Assembly: GCA_030696465.1 (NCBI GenBank)
Contig: JAUYSE010000034.1
Span: 1 to 29,408 of the forward strand
Origin: Legionellaceae bacterium
GTDB lineage: Bacteria; Pseudomonadota; Gammaproteobacteria; Legionellales; Legionellaceae
Length of the DNA: 29,408 nucleotides
Reading direction: 5' to 3'
Position numbers and translations under genes: made by a program. Below, in pieces: positions 1-8,018 of the stretch. The notes beneath the pieces are model-generated. The model ran no database searches. It saw only the letters and a list, made by a program, of their open reading frames with translations, and was not told where the DNA came from. The stretch's first letter is position 1; each line of letters begins with the position of its first letter.

Positions 1-1
1 T

Positions 2-343
2 CAGGCCTGCGGTAGTATTTCTGCTGCAATAGCATTGGCGCGTAAACAGTTTCCTGGTATTTTTTTAGAAATAGAGGTGGAGACTTTAGAAGAATTAAAG
101 GCGGCATTGACGGCACAACCAGATCGAATTTTATTGGATAATTTTTCAAGAGAACATTTATTGACAGCCGTGCAGATGAAAACCGCCAAAAGTTGCCCGT
201 TGGAAGTATCGGGTGGCGTGACCTTAGAAAACATACACGCAATTGCGGCAACCGGAGTAGATTATATTTCGGTTGGCGCTATTACGAAGTCTGTGCAGGC
301 TATTGATTTGAGTTTGTTGATCTTACCCGAACCTCACGCTTGA
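2..343 (+). CDS. nadC: Quinolinate phosphoribosyltransferase, C-terminal part (NadC)
   Basis: The 5' end lies outside the window; the reading frame is open from base 2 and ends with TGA at 341-343, giving the last 113 residues. The enzyme converts quinolinate and PRPP to nicotinate mononucleotide with loss of CO2, in cytoplasmic de novo NAD synthesis. Visible family signatures are EIEVETLEELKAAL, ILLDNFS, LEVSGGVTLENI and the phosphate-binding end VDYISVGAITKS, in the order expected for the beta/alpha barrel. The first in-frame start-like codon inside the window (TTG at 35) is internal, because the preceding residues ACGSISAAIA are also family sequence. The C-terminus looks complete. Downstream is a repeat-filled gap rather than another nad gene. 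Confidence 0.93.
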   Translation, partial: QACGSISAAIALARKQFPGIFLEIEVETLEELKAALTAQPDRILLDNFSREHLLTAVQMKTAKSCPLEVSGGVTLENIHAIAATGVDYISVGAITKSVQAIDLSLLILPEPHA

Positions 344-352
344 TTAAAATGC

Positions 353-409
353 GCACGATCTATCCGAGCCGCGACCGTGAGGTCATGGCTTTACACACAA
401 GTAAAGCCA
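353..409 (+). repeat. Outer repeat unit, left copy
   Basis: Bases 353-381 are the exact reverse complement of 1385-1413 (29 bases). Bases 382-409 are the exact reverse complement of 1313-1340 (28 bases). The second block is itself a hairpin, TGGCTTTAC paired with GTAAAGCCA. Compared with the right copy, this one lacks a 44-base palindromic segment (1341-1384) at the junction 381/382. Confidence 0.85.
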
Positions 410-457
410 CTATGTTTTAGAATCCATGTCCCATCTTAATTTGCATTGAAGTTAAAT

Positions 458-605
458 GAATTCCCGCTTTTTTTAGATTAGAAAGGCGGGTCCTGCCGAT
501 TGCGGACCCCGCCGTGCTCGCAAAAGCCTGCGCGCGGACGGGGGCCCCCCTTCATCGTCACCCGCTCTCGCTTTGTGGTACGCGGGAATGCTTATTTAGA
601 TGACG
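458..605 (+). repeat. 148-base inverted-repeat arm, left
   Basis: It is the reverse complement of 1103-1250, with the same length and, counted by eye, about seven mismatches. The arm is GC-rich in the middle (runs of G and C around 539-550) and has internal dyads such as GGCGGGTCC with GGACCCCGCC. It is more GC-rich than the surrounding genes, which suits a mobile or repeated element rather than decayed coding sequence. Confidence 0.85.
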
Positions 606-932
606 GAGTCCGTAATCGGCTACATCATTACCCACAAGCAATCTAGCGCCCTGCGGGCGCGAGCATCGTTTTAGTAACTGTTTTGAGTTAAAATCGCGCA
701 CGATAAATTCGTAATGAACTTTAATTCAACAAGTTAATGAGAAGTTACTTAGGAGTCAGTTCTGCGTTTTTTCGGTTTTTATCTGTACGCACATTTTGTT
801 TTTCCAAAGAAAATCCCCTCTTCACGTAAGGAGTTATGTAAAAAACGCTAAAGGTTAATCGTGGAGAGGGGGAAGTTATGTCTCTAAGATTTTTTAATCC
901 CCTTTCTATGTGCACTATGCTCAAAAAATATC

Positions 933-1079
933 CGTCATCCAGAGCCGGTTTACATTAAGTTAAATACTCTGAAAATTCTGCGATGGATCTCCTTGCCGCT
1001 CGGATCGATCTGTCTGCAGGAGATCTCTCGCAGAATTTTCTGTGGCTCTTTTCTGAGTGCGATCTGGCTCGAGATGACG
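933..1079. repeat. Nested hairpin in the centre of the inverted repeat
   Basis: The outer stem pairs 933-946 (CGTCATCCAGAGCC) with 1066-1079 (GGCTCGAGATGACG), with two mismatches. The inner stem pairs 971-993 with 1018-1040, 23 bases with two mismatches, around GAAAATTCTGCG. Nothing in it looks coding. It appears to be a separate palindromic element inside the larger structure. Confidence 0.7.
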
Positions 1080-1102
1080 TGCTAATCTGGCTTAGAAAGG
1101 CA

Positions 1103-1250
1103 CGTCATCTAAATAAGCATTCCCGCGCAGCACAAAGCAAGAGCGGGTGACGATGAAGGGGGGCCCCCGTCCGCGCGCAGGCTTTTGCGAGCATGGCGGG
1201 GTCCGCAATCGGCAGGACCCGCCTTTCCAATCTAGATAAAGCGGGAATTC
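1103..1250 (-). repeat. 148-base inverted-repeat arm, right
   Basis: Partner of 458-605 in opposite orientation. The mismatches cluster near the outer end (TTTT against ATCT) and near the inner end (the GTGGTACGCG side). The two copies have therefore diverged slightly and are not kept identical by recent duplication. Confidence 0.85.
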
Positions 1251-1337
1251 CTTTTATGTAAGGAGACGATCCTTTGACGGATGATGGAGCAGCGCTGGAT
1301 TCTAAGACATATTGGCTTTACTTGTGTGTAAAGCCAT

Positions 1338-1393
1338 GACCGTGAGGGAGCGGAGTACTTTGAAACATTAAACTGCTCCGCTCCCTCACGGTC
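1338..1393. terminator. Perfect 18-bp hairpin downstream of acnA
   Basis: The stem 1338-1355 pairs perfectly with 1376-1393 (GACCGTGAGGGAGCGGAG and its complement) around a 20-base loop. It lies about 35 bases beyond the acnA stop codon in the direction of acnA transcription. No clear T-run follows, so this is not a classic intrinsic terminator. It could still stop or protect the acnA transcript. It is part of the right repeat copy and missing from the left one. Confidence 0.4.
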
Positions 1394-1425
1394 GCGGCTC
1401 GGATAGATCGTGCGGTTTCCTAGGT

Positions 1426-4086
1426 TTATTTTAACTTCCGCAGTACATAAGGTAAAATTCCACCATTTTCATAGTACGCAAACTCATCATCGGTATCGAT
1501 ACGACAGAGCACAGGAATCTCTTGCGTGCTGCCGTCATGGCGCGTGATGCTCAGGCTGAGCGTGCACTGTGGTTTTAGTGCATCTAAGCTGAGAGAGATC
1601 TGTTCACTACCGTCTAGATGTAAAGCTTGAATACTGTTGCTGCTATCGCATTGTAAAGGTAACACGCCCATGCCAATTAAGTTTGAGCGATGAATGCGTT
1701 CAAAACTTTCTGCAATTACTGCTTTGACGCCTAATAAAAAGGTACCTTTTGCTGCCCAATCGCGAGAAGAGCCGGTACCATATTCTTTACCAGCAAAAAT
1801 TACCAGTGGTGTACCCTCTGTTTGGTAACGCATCGCGGCATCGTAAATAGGCAATACATCGCCACTAGGAATATGGCGCGTAACGCCGCCTTCAATTTGT
1901 GGCGTCATGAGATTGCGAATACGAATATTCGCAAAAGTACCACGCATCATTACTTCATGATTACCGCGACGGGCACCATACGAGTTAAAATCGGCTTCTG
2001 CAACCCCATGTTCTTTCAGATAGAGGCCTGCAGGGGAACTGGCTTTAATAGCACCAGCCGGAGAAATATGATCCGTTGTAATAGAATCACCGAATAACGC
2101 TAAAATACTCGCATCTTTTATGGAGGAAATCTTTTTAGGCGTTACTGACAGATCTTGAAAAAACGGTGGGTGCTGAATATAGGTAGAGTTATTATTCCAA
2201 GGGTAAGTCACACTATTGGTAGAAGGCAGCGCTTGCCAGAGTGCGTCTCCCTGGAATACATTAGCGTATTGCTCTTGGAACATTTCGGCATTAATACGCA
2301 GTACTTCGTCGGCAATTTCTTTATTGCTGGGCCAGATATCTTTTAAATATACGTCGTTTCCGGCGGTATCTTTGCCGAGTGGCTCATGGAGTAAGTCTAG
2401 GTGTGTGGTTCCAGCCAAAGCGTAAGCCACTACTAAAGGAGGGGATGCCAACCAATTTGCCTGAACTTGCGGATGCACCCGCCCTTCAAAGTTACGGTTT
2501 CCGGAGAGTACCGCCGAGACGACCAAATCATTTTTGGTAATGGTTTCTGCGATGTGTTCAGGTAATGGGCCTGAGTTACCAATACAAGTGGTACAGCCAT
2601 AACCCACGAGTTGAAAACCAAGTGTGTCTAAATGGGTTTGTAGCCCGGTTTTATCGAGGTATTCGGTGACCACTTTGGAACCAGGTGCCAAAGAGGTTTT
2701 CACCCAAGGTTTGCTACGTAGGCCTTTTGTAACCGCTTTTTTAGCGAGCAAACCAGCGGCCATAAGTACACTGGGGTTGGATGTATTGGTACAACTGGTA
2801 ATGGCGGCAATCACCACATGACCGTGCTGTAGCTGATAAGACTCATTAGGCACAGGGAAAGATTCTTCTACCTTTTTGTGTTGTTGTGTGATGAACGATT
2901 CCCAGGTTTTTGCCATATTTTTAAGCAGCACTTTATCTTGAGGACGCTTAGGGCCGGCTAATGCGGGCTCTACAGTGCTGAGATCGAGATGTACGGTATC
3001 GGTAAAGCAAGGAGCAGGGTGTTTCGGGTCATGCCACAGACCTTGCGCTTTGGTATACGCTTCTACACGAGCCAGAGTTTGTTTATCTCGACCGGTTAGC
3101 TCTAAATAACGCAAAGTTTCTGCATCAATAGGGAAAAATCCACAAGTGGCGCCATACTCTGGGGCCATGTTAGAGATGGTGGCTCTATCTGCAAGGGGTA
3201 GTTCTGCTAGTCCAGGGCCGTAAAATTCTACAAACTTACCGACTACGCCTTTTTGACGTAGGATTTGAGTAATGGTTAATACCAAATCGGTTGCGGTGAT
3301 GCCTTCAGAGAGTTTTCCTTGTAATTCAAAACCAATCACTTCAGGAATTAACATAGAGATGGGTTGTCCGAGCATTGCAGCTTCTGCTTCAATACCGCCG
3401 ACGCCCCAACCTAATACGCCTAAACCGTTAATCATGGTGGTGTGGGAATCGGTGCCGACTAAAGTATCAGGATAAGCATAATGCGTGTCGCCTTGTTGCT
3501 CTGTCCACACGGCTTTTGCTAAATATTCAAGATTGACTTGGTGGCAAATCCCGGTACCTGGTGGAACCACCCGGAAATTTTGAAAGGCTTTTTGCCCCCA
3601 ACGCAGAAAAGTATAGCGCTCTTCATTTCGGTGCATTTCTAAATCAGTATTTTGAGTTAAGGCGCGTGATCCGCCGAAATAATCAACTTGTACGGAGTGG
3701 TCAATCACCAAATCGACAGGCGTCAGTGGTGCAATTTTTAAAGGGTCACCTTGTAGTTTTTGCATCGCGTCGCGCATGGAGGCTAAATCAACAATGGCCG
3801 GGACTCCAGTAAAATCTTGCATTAAAACACGTGCGGGTCGAAAGCCAATTTCATGTTGCGAGCTACGGGTGTTTGGCCACTCGGCAAGCGCTTTAATATC
3901 TTCGACGGTGACGGTATGTCCGTTTTCAAAACGCAGTAAATTTTCGAGTAAAATTTTCAGAGAAATCGGGAGTTTTTTGAGTTCTGGAAAGAGCGCACTG
4001 GCTTTTTCTAAACTAAAATAGGTATAAGTAGTACCGTCGACGTTGAGTTGACTTTGTGTTTTAAGGCTGTCATGACCAAGATGCAT
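1426..4086 (-). CDS. acnA: Aconitate hydratase A
   Basis: This enzyme interconverts citrate and isocitrate in the TCA cycle, in the cytoplasm, using a [4Fe-4S] cluster. The 886-residue product matches the AcnA/IRP1 length. The cluster cysteines are Cys432 (ITSCTNTSNPS) and Cys498 and Cys501 (GYGCTTCIGNSG). Other active-site signatures are GTDSHTTMINGLGVLGWGVGG near 211-231, GDSITTDHISPAG, GARRGNHEVMMRGTF, EYGTGSSRDWAAKG and ESFERIHRSNLIGMGVLPL in the swivelling domain. I chose ATG 4086-4084 because AGAAGGAAA lies just upstream; a longer frame to 4125 would add 13 residues unlike the family. It lies 71 bases downstream of the L,D-transpeptidase gene, on the same strand. Confidence 0.97.
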   Translation of the reverse strand: MHLGHDSLKTQSQLNVDGTTYTYFSLEKASALFPELKKLPISLKILLENLLRFENGHTVTVEDIKALAEWPNTRSSQHEIGFRPARVLMQDFTGVPAIVDLASMRDAMQKLQGDPLKIAPLTPVDLVIDHSVQVDYFGGSRALTQNTDLEMHRNEERYTFLRWGQKAFQNFRVVPPGTGICHQVNLEYLAKAVWTEQQGDTHYAYPDTLVGTDSHTTMINGLGVLGWGVGGIEAEAAMLGQPISMLIPEVIGFELQGKLSEGITATDLVLTITQILRQKGVVGKFVEFYGPGLAELPLADRATISNMAPEYGATCGFFPIDAETLRYLELTGRDKQTLARVEAYTKAQGLWHDPKHPAPCFTDTVHLDLSTVEPALAGPKRPQDKVLLKNMAKTWESFITQQHKKVEESFPVPNESYQLQHGHVVIAAITSCTNTSNPSVLMAAGLLAKKAVTKGLRSKPWVKTSLAPGSKVVTEYLDKTGLQTHLDTLGFQLVGYGCTTCIGNSGPLPEHIAETITKNDLVVSAVLSGNRNFEGRVHPQVQANWLASPPLVVAYALAGTTHLDLLHEPLGKDTAGNDVYLKDIWPSNKEIADEVLRINAEMFQEQYANVFQGDALWQALPSTNSVTYPWNNNSTYIQHPPFFQDLSVTPKKISSIKDASILALFGDSITTDHISPAGAIKASSPAGLYLKEHGVAEADFNSYGARRGNHEVMMRGTFANIRIRNLMTPQIEGGVTRHIPSGDVLPIYDAAMRYQTEGTPLVIFAGKEYGTGSSRDWAAKGTFLLGVKAVIAESFERIHRSNLIGMGVLPLQCDSSNSIQALHLDGSEQISLSLDALKPQCTLSLSITRHDGSTQEIPVLCRIDTDDEFAYYENGGILPYVLRKLK

Positions 4087-4157
4087 TATGATTTTCCTTC
4101 TGACGAAAATAGAATGGCATAACAATACCAGAAAATGCGCACGGGAGGAATCGTTCC

Positions 4158-4874
4158 TTAACTAATCACCACTTTTGTCCCTTGAAATCCACCGCCACCC
4201 GGGACTTCAATAAATTCTTCATTGAGCCAGCGGGCATCTTCGATAAACAGACGGATACAGCCATGACTGGCGCTATAGCCAGGGACGTCATTACTTCCAT
4301 GTAAGGCATAGCCTTGAAAAAAATGCATACAAAAGGGCATTTGTGCCCCACCATTATTGCCATCACTACGTCTGGGAAAGGCGGTAGAAATACAATCTAC
4401 ATCTTGTTTGCGAATGATACGATAGATGCCGGTTGGAGAAGCGCAGCCACCAGGGGCATGACAAGCACCGATGCCTGGAGAAATAGGCCCCCACCATAGC
4501 AGTTCTCCCGCTTCGTCATAAGCGCCGAAAGCAAGTTCTTGTTGGTTGACATAGAGCGTTTTTTCATGTGGGGCAGCAATATAACGTGGAAATGGAGAAA
4601 CATCATAAATGGTTATTCTATCGAGATTTTTTGGAATAGCCAAACGCATACCTGGTCGCAGTGGGATATTCATACGATTAACACGACGGACAATATCTCG
4701 TGCTTCTGGGTCTTTAAATAAGCTTTGCCAACTTTCATGCGCTTGAATAGTAATACACATATAATCAGGGTTTTGGCATAAGGTTTCACCATAGGGCGTA
4801 AAATGCGCCGCATAGCTGGGGAGGAGCGTTCCACATAACATCATCCATAACCAAGATAAAATAAATTTTTTCAT
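4158..4874 (-). CDS. Secreted L,D-transpeptidase with a LysM-like region
   Basis: This protein likely forms or edits L,D cross-links in peptidoglycan, or attaches proteins to it, in the periplasm. The 238 residues start with a signal peptide (MKKFILSWLW, hydrophobic core, then SYA-A near 20-23). Residues about 40-82 look like a LysM-type module ending RPGMRLAIPKNL. The YkuD domain follows, with the catalytic signature HGSNDVPGYSASHGCIRL: HG at 192-193, SHGCIR at 203-208, nucleophile Cys206. The frame can be extended to a TTG at 4922, but ATG 4874-4872 puts the signal peptide at the N-terminus and is preferred. The upstream ribosome site is weak. The substrate and exact reaction cannot be told from sequence. 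Confidence 0.88.
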   Translation of the reverse strand: MKKFILSWLWMMLCGTLLPSYAAHFTPYGETLCQNPDYMCITIQAHESWQSLFKDPEARDIVRRVNRMNIPLRPGMRLAIPKNLDRITIYDVSPFPRYIAAPHEKTLYVNQQELAFGAYDEAGELLWWGPISPGIGACHAPGGCASPTGIYRIIRKQDVDCISTAFPRRSDGNNGGAQMPFCMHFFQGYALHGSNDVPGYSASHGCIRLFIEDARWLNEEFIEVPGGGGFQGTKVVIS

Positions 4875-4943
4875 GATATTTTTGGTGAATAAGTTCAATT
4901 CCGGTATATACAATATCGGCAAATGGGGTGAAACCTTTAGATT

Positions 4944-7154
4944 CTATAAGCGCAGTTTTACTCCCTCTGGCAGGGGCTCTATGGAGGAGGGGGGCGACCA
5001 TTTTTCATCGAGCAGCGGTAACTGTATGCTGCCATCTGGATTTCTCGCTAAAGTGTGGGGTAACTGTAGCTGAGAGAGTAGGGCGCCGGCGTATGTCCAT
5101 GCACTAAGCGCAAGGCTTCCGGGATTAATTTGACACTGATGTCCAAGTTCATCATTGTAAAAATAATAAAAATCAGCATAAACCTTTTCTAGTTTTTGAG
5201 CCTCTTTTTTGAGAGCTAACTCTGAAGGATAGAGCTTGATACCGTTTTCTTGTAAACATTCGAGTACTTTGCCTTGATACATTAAAATGAAATTTTTTCT
5301 ACTGGATGGGCATATAGTTAAATTGGTATTTAATATAGGAGGTAAGTCGCTAATCCATTGAGTTATGGGCGGTCGTCCTTGCACAATGCTTGTTTGATTA
5401 AATGCATCAGCAGGCTTAAAAAAGGCGGAGCTGTGAGCGAGCTCTGGAGGCGCAGAGGTAGTCAAGAAATGATCTATGTTGGTTTGTAGCTCAGAGAGTT
5501 GTTGCCAAATGGTATGTACGAGAGGAGTTGGTTCTGGCGCTTGCATGCGCAGACTATATGTCTCATAAATACAGCGAACTAATTGGGGTAAATAGTGTGT
5601 TTTTATTTGCGCTGTATAGTCAGCGACCAGAGGCGCCAATTTTTTTAATTTGTGGTTCGGATTAAAAGGATATTTCGGAAACAAGGAAGATATTTCTTCT
5701 GCTTTTTGAGCAGTGAGATTAGGCTGCAGTAACTGTATGATCCCCGTGAGTTCAGCAAGGAGACGATTGGAGGGGAATTGCTGTAAATCTTGTTGTACAT
5801 TGCTTAATAACGGGTATAAGTCTGCTGTATTCATTGCTTGAAAATAGGCGGATTCAGGGTAAGCAAGTTGTGCGAGCAGATCTAATTTTTCACTCCAGAA
5901 TATACTGGGCGCCCATAGGCTATTTTGGTTCGCTAAGAAGGCACCTAATACTTTAAGATGTCGAAAGGATACATTTTGGCAAAATAAGGCGATAAACTCA
6001 TATAAGCCATTTTGAAAGAGTAGTTGTAAAAAAACAGAGAGAGCATCGGTAAAAAGCACTCGTTGTTGTTCATCATTTTCGGTGATCTCGCTATAAACGG
6101 AGCAAGAGATACGTTTGTTTTTGTCAAAAAAAAGTTTAAATATTAAGGGGTAAATAGACAGTATTGTTTGACTGTAGACCACTCTCCCATCTCGATAGTG
6201 CTTACGATGTACACCTATTTCTACTCCTTCATTGAACATCCCTGATCTTGTCACGTCATAATTTTCTGGGGTAGGTTTTATCAGAGCTTGGTCGGAGGCT
6301 TGTTCAATGCACCAAGAGGAGTGTTCTCCATGGGGTAGATTGTTTTTCCAGGATCCTTCGTAGCGCGTGATTTCTCTAGAGCGACCATCATTGGTGGATT
6401 GAATGATTTCACAAGACCCTTTGCCATCAAAAGTGCCATTTTTAAACATGCCATTGTGCAGGAGAGATCTTTGAAAAGAAATTTCAGGATCGGACTCAAT
6501 GATTAAGAGAGTACCTAATCCATGGTACTTTCCTTCATAAATTTCACCGGAATACAGATTTTTGCTGTATTCCCCAAAAGAACCAATCTGCCCTGTTACT
6601 AGAGACGTGTTTTTTGTGACGGCGGAGGCAGTAATGGTAAAATGGCTGGGAGTGTATTCAATCTCCATATAATCCTGGTGTGGCCGCCAAGGATGCCCAG
6701 CGCTGCGTATTTTTCTTCCAAGAAATAAAGTGGTATTAAGGGTGTTTTCTGTATATGCCAGCTCATCGCGGAGGTTATAGTCTTGGGGGTGAATGATAAT
6801 ATGCGCCATTCCTGAGAGTAAGCTCGGGTTTGAGAGAGATACTGTAAACTGAAAAGCAGTTAATGATTTTAAATGACCGTTCGCTTGCCAGGAGGTTAGA
6901 TTTTCTGAATAGGGGTAACCGAGATCGAGGGTAGTGAGTAAGCTCGAAAGCGTATCTCCCGTGGTTCCTAAGAGAGAGCTTTCTCGTAGTGTAGCACTGG
7001 CGTCACGTTGAAAATAGACAATACGCCCAGGGTGTGTAAAAATATTACAACTTTGTACAATTCTTTCTAACTCTTTTTTTGAAAGGAATGGAGCGATCGA
7101 TACAGCGGCATTTGAAGGCGTTGATCCAGGCACCTGAGTGAGGCGTTTTTTCAT
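4944..7154 (-). CDS. Large MORN-repeat protein, function unknown
   Basis: The 736-residue protein has no signal peptide and no clear membrane segment. Residues about 200-330 hold four MORN-like repeats: YSGEIYEGKYHGLGTL, NGMFKNGTFDGKGSCEI, YEGSWKNNLPHGEHSSW and RSGMFNEGVEIGVHRKHY. The region before them is rich in Ser, Thr and Leu; the region after (about 340-736) looks largely helical and matches nothing I recognise. MORN repeats often act as membrane-lipid or protein-binding scaffolds, and some intracellular bacteria secrete proteins that carry them; a secreted role here is a guess. The start is ATG 7154-7152, with a weak ribosome site. It is first in a minus-strand run with the L,D-transpeptidase gene 69 bases downstream and acnA after it, diverging from the dedA-clcA pair. 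Confidence 0.75.
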   Translation of the reverse strand: MKKRLTQVPGSTPSNAAVSIAPFLSKKELERIVQSCNIFTHPGRIVYFQRDASATLRESSLLGTTGDTLSSLLTTLDLGYPYSENLTSWQANGHLKSLTAFQFTVSLSNPSLLSGMAHIIIHPQDYNLRDELAYTENTLNTTLFLGRKIRSAGHPWRPHQDYMEIEYTPSHFTITASAVTKNTSLVTGQIGSFGEYSKNLYSGEIYEGKYHGLGTLLIIESDPEISFQRSLLHNGMFKNGTFDGKGSCEIIQSTNDGRSREITRYEGSWKNNLPHGEHSSWCIEQASDQALIKPTPENYDVTRSGMFNEGVEIGVHRKHYRDGRVVYSQTILSIYPLIFKLFFDKNKRISCSVYSEITENDEQQRVLFTDALSVFLQLLFQNGLYEFIALFCQNVSFRHLKVLGAFLANQNSLWAPSIFWSEKLDLLAQLAYPESAYFQAMNTADLYPLLSNVQQDLQQFPSNRLLAELTGIIQLLQPNLTAQKAEEISSLFPKYPFNPNHKLKKLAPLVADYTAQIKTHYLPQLVRCIYETYSLRMQAPEPTPLVHTIWQQLSELQTNIDHFLTTSAPPELAHSSAFFKPADAFNQTSIVQGRPPITQWISDLPPILNTNLTICPSSRKNFILMYQGKVLECLQENGIKLYPSELALKKEAQKLEKVYADFYYFYNDELGHQCQINPGSLALSAWTYAGALLSQLQLPHTLARNPDGSIQLPLLDEKWSPPSSIEPLPEGVKLRL

Positions 7155-7288
7155 AAAGGTACAACTCTTTTTTAACGGCCCAATAATTAAGCAATAATAT
7201 CATATATTTTCTTGAAGAAAAAATATTAGAACGTGTGTTTATTTTTGAGGATATTAGGATATACGAGTGTTGACAATCTTAATTTTTT

Positions 7289-7317
7289 ATTACAAAAAAT
7301 CATGAATTTGTTATACT
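7289..7317 (+). promoter_or_regulatory. Probable promoter of dedA-clcA
   Basis: A good -10 box (TATACT, 7312-7317) lies 17 bases after a partial -35 (ATTACA, 7289-7294). A perfect TTGACA at 7270-7275 is too far away (36 bases) to pair with it. Transcription from here would begin near 7324, which makes the ATG at 7326 almost leaderless and favours the ATG at 7377 as the dedA start. Confidence 0.5.
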
Positions 7318-7376
7318 GATCCCGCATGGTATGTATACTGCTGATGCTTATTTTTTCATTTTTTGAGAGCCTTTTT

Positions 7377-8018
7377 ATGTCTATGCCAGATATCTATCAA
7401 TTGCTTTTTCATGGTGATAATTATTTAACGCAAATTTTAATGGATTACGGGAATTGGTTTTATCTGATCATGTTCATCGTATTATTTTGTGAGACCGGGG
7501 TAATTTTAACGCCGTTCTTGCCGGGGGACTCTTTATTATTTATGTGTGGAAGTTTAGCCGCGCGTTGGCCGCAAGCATTGGATATTTCTTTATTGATGCC
7601 GGGTTTTATACTGGTTGCAATATTGGGAAATCAGTTTAATTATGGGCTGGGTCGTTGGGTTCGAAGTACGACTGCTTGGGATCGCGTGCAGCATTGGATT
7701 AAACCACGTTATTGGCGGCAGGCGGAAGAGTGGTACGACCGTTTTGGAGGCTGGGCTTTAGTGGTAGGACGTTTTATACCTATCGTACGTACCTTCGTGC
7801 CTTTTTTTGCGGGAGTGGTTGGTTTTCCGGCCAAAAAATATATGTGTCTCAATATATTGGGCGCGGTGTTGTGGGTTGGCGCGGTTGTTGGCGCTGGGTA
7901 TGGCTTCGGACAACTGCCCTTCGTGAAAGAATATTTTATGCCAATAGTGTATGGCGTTATTTTATTTTCAGTGGGGCCTATCTTGTGGAAATATGTAAAA
8001 AAAAGAGATAACGCATGA
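7377..8018 (+). CDS. DedA-family inner-membrane protein
   Basis: DedA proteins are multi-spanning inner-membrane proteins of the SNARE-associated/VTT superfamily. Members have been linked to membrane-potential maintenance and to lipid-carrier (undecaprenyl phosphate or phospholipid) flipping. The 213-residue product carries both family signatures: FCETGVILTPFLPGDSLLF near the N-terminus, and GRFIPIVRTFVPFFAGVVGF in the second half with its conserved Arg and Pro residues. It looks closest to E. coli DedA itself. ATG 7377 is preferred over ATG 7326 because of the promoter position and the match to family N-termini. The last four bases (ATGA) overlap the start of the ClC gene, implying translational coupling. 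The transported lipid cannot be told from sequence. Confidence 0.88.
   Translation: MSMPDIYQLLFHGDNYLTQILMDYGNWFYLIMFIVLFCETGVILTPFLPGDSLLFMCGSLAARWPQALDISLLMPGFILVAILGNQFNYGLGRWVRSTTAWDRVQHWIKPRYWRQAEEWYDRFGGWALVVGRFIPIVRTFVPFFAGVVGFPAKKYMCLNILGAVLWVGAVVGAGYGFGQLPFVKEYFMPIVYGVILFSVGPILWKYVKKRDNA

Larger units (their letters stand above)
353..1413. repeat. Nested inverted-repeat structure filling the nadC-acnA gap
   Basis: The gap of 1,082 bases between nadC and acnA has no convincing gene. It holds one large inverted repeat. Outer parts 353-409 and 1313-1413 pair, and inner arms 458-605 and 1103-1250 pair. The stretches between them (410-457 and 1251-1312) also begin with related sequence, so each side is about 250-310 bases of one composite element in opposite orientation. 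The 497-base centre (606-1102) has smaller hairpins: 646-660 (GCGCCC/GGGCGC), 814-826 with 860-872, and a larger nested one at 933-1079. No transposase reading frame is present, so the structure looks like non-autonomous palindromic elements inserted near or into one another. Confidence 0.85.

Noticed and set aside
344..1425. CRISPR array, rRNA fragment or decayed insertion sequence in the nadC-acnA gap
   Set aside because: The repeats are inverted and nested, not evenly spaced direct repeats. I see no rRNA-like conserved blocks and no reading frame with transposase motifs on either strand.
1822..4021. Plus-strand frames opposite acnA
   Set aside because: acnA is complete and strongly conserved on the other strand, and the opposing frames have no ribosome sites or recognisable sequence.
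4875..4922. Longer N-terminus of the L,D-transpeptidase from a TTG codon
   Set aside because: It would bury the signal peptide behind 16 extra residues and has no clear ribosome site. The internal ATG gives a standard signal peptide.
7270..7275. Perfect TTGACA upstream of dedA as its -35 box
   Set aside because: It lies 36 bases before the TATACT box, far outside the normal 16-18 base spacing. No good -10 lies at the right distance from it.
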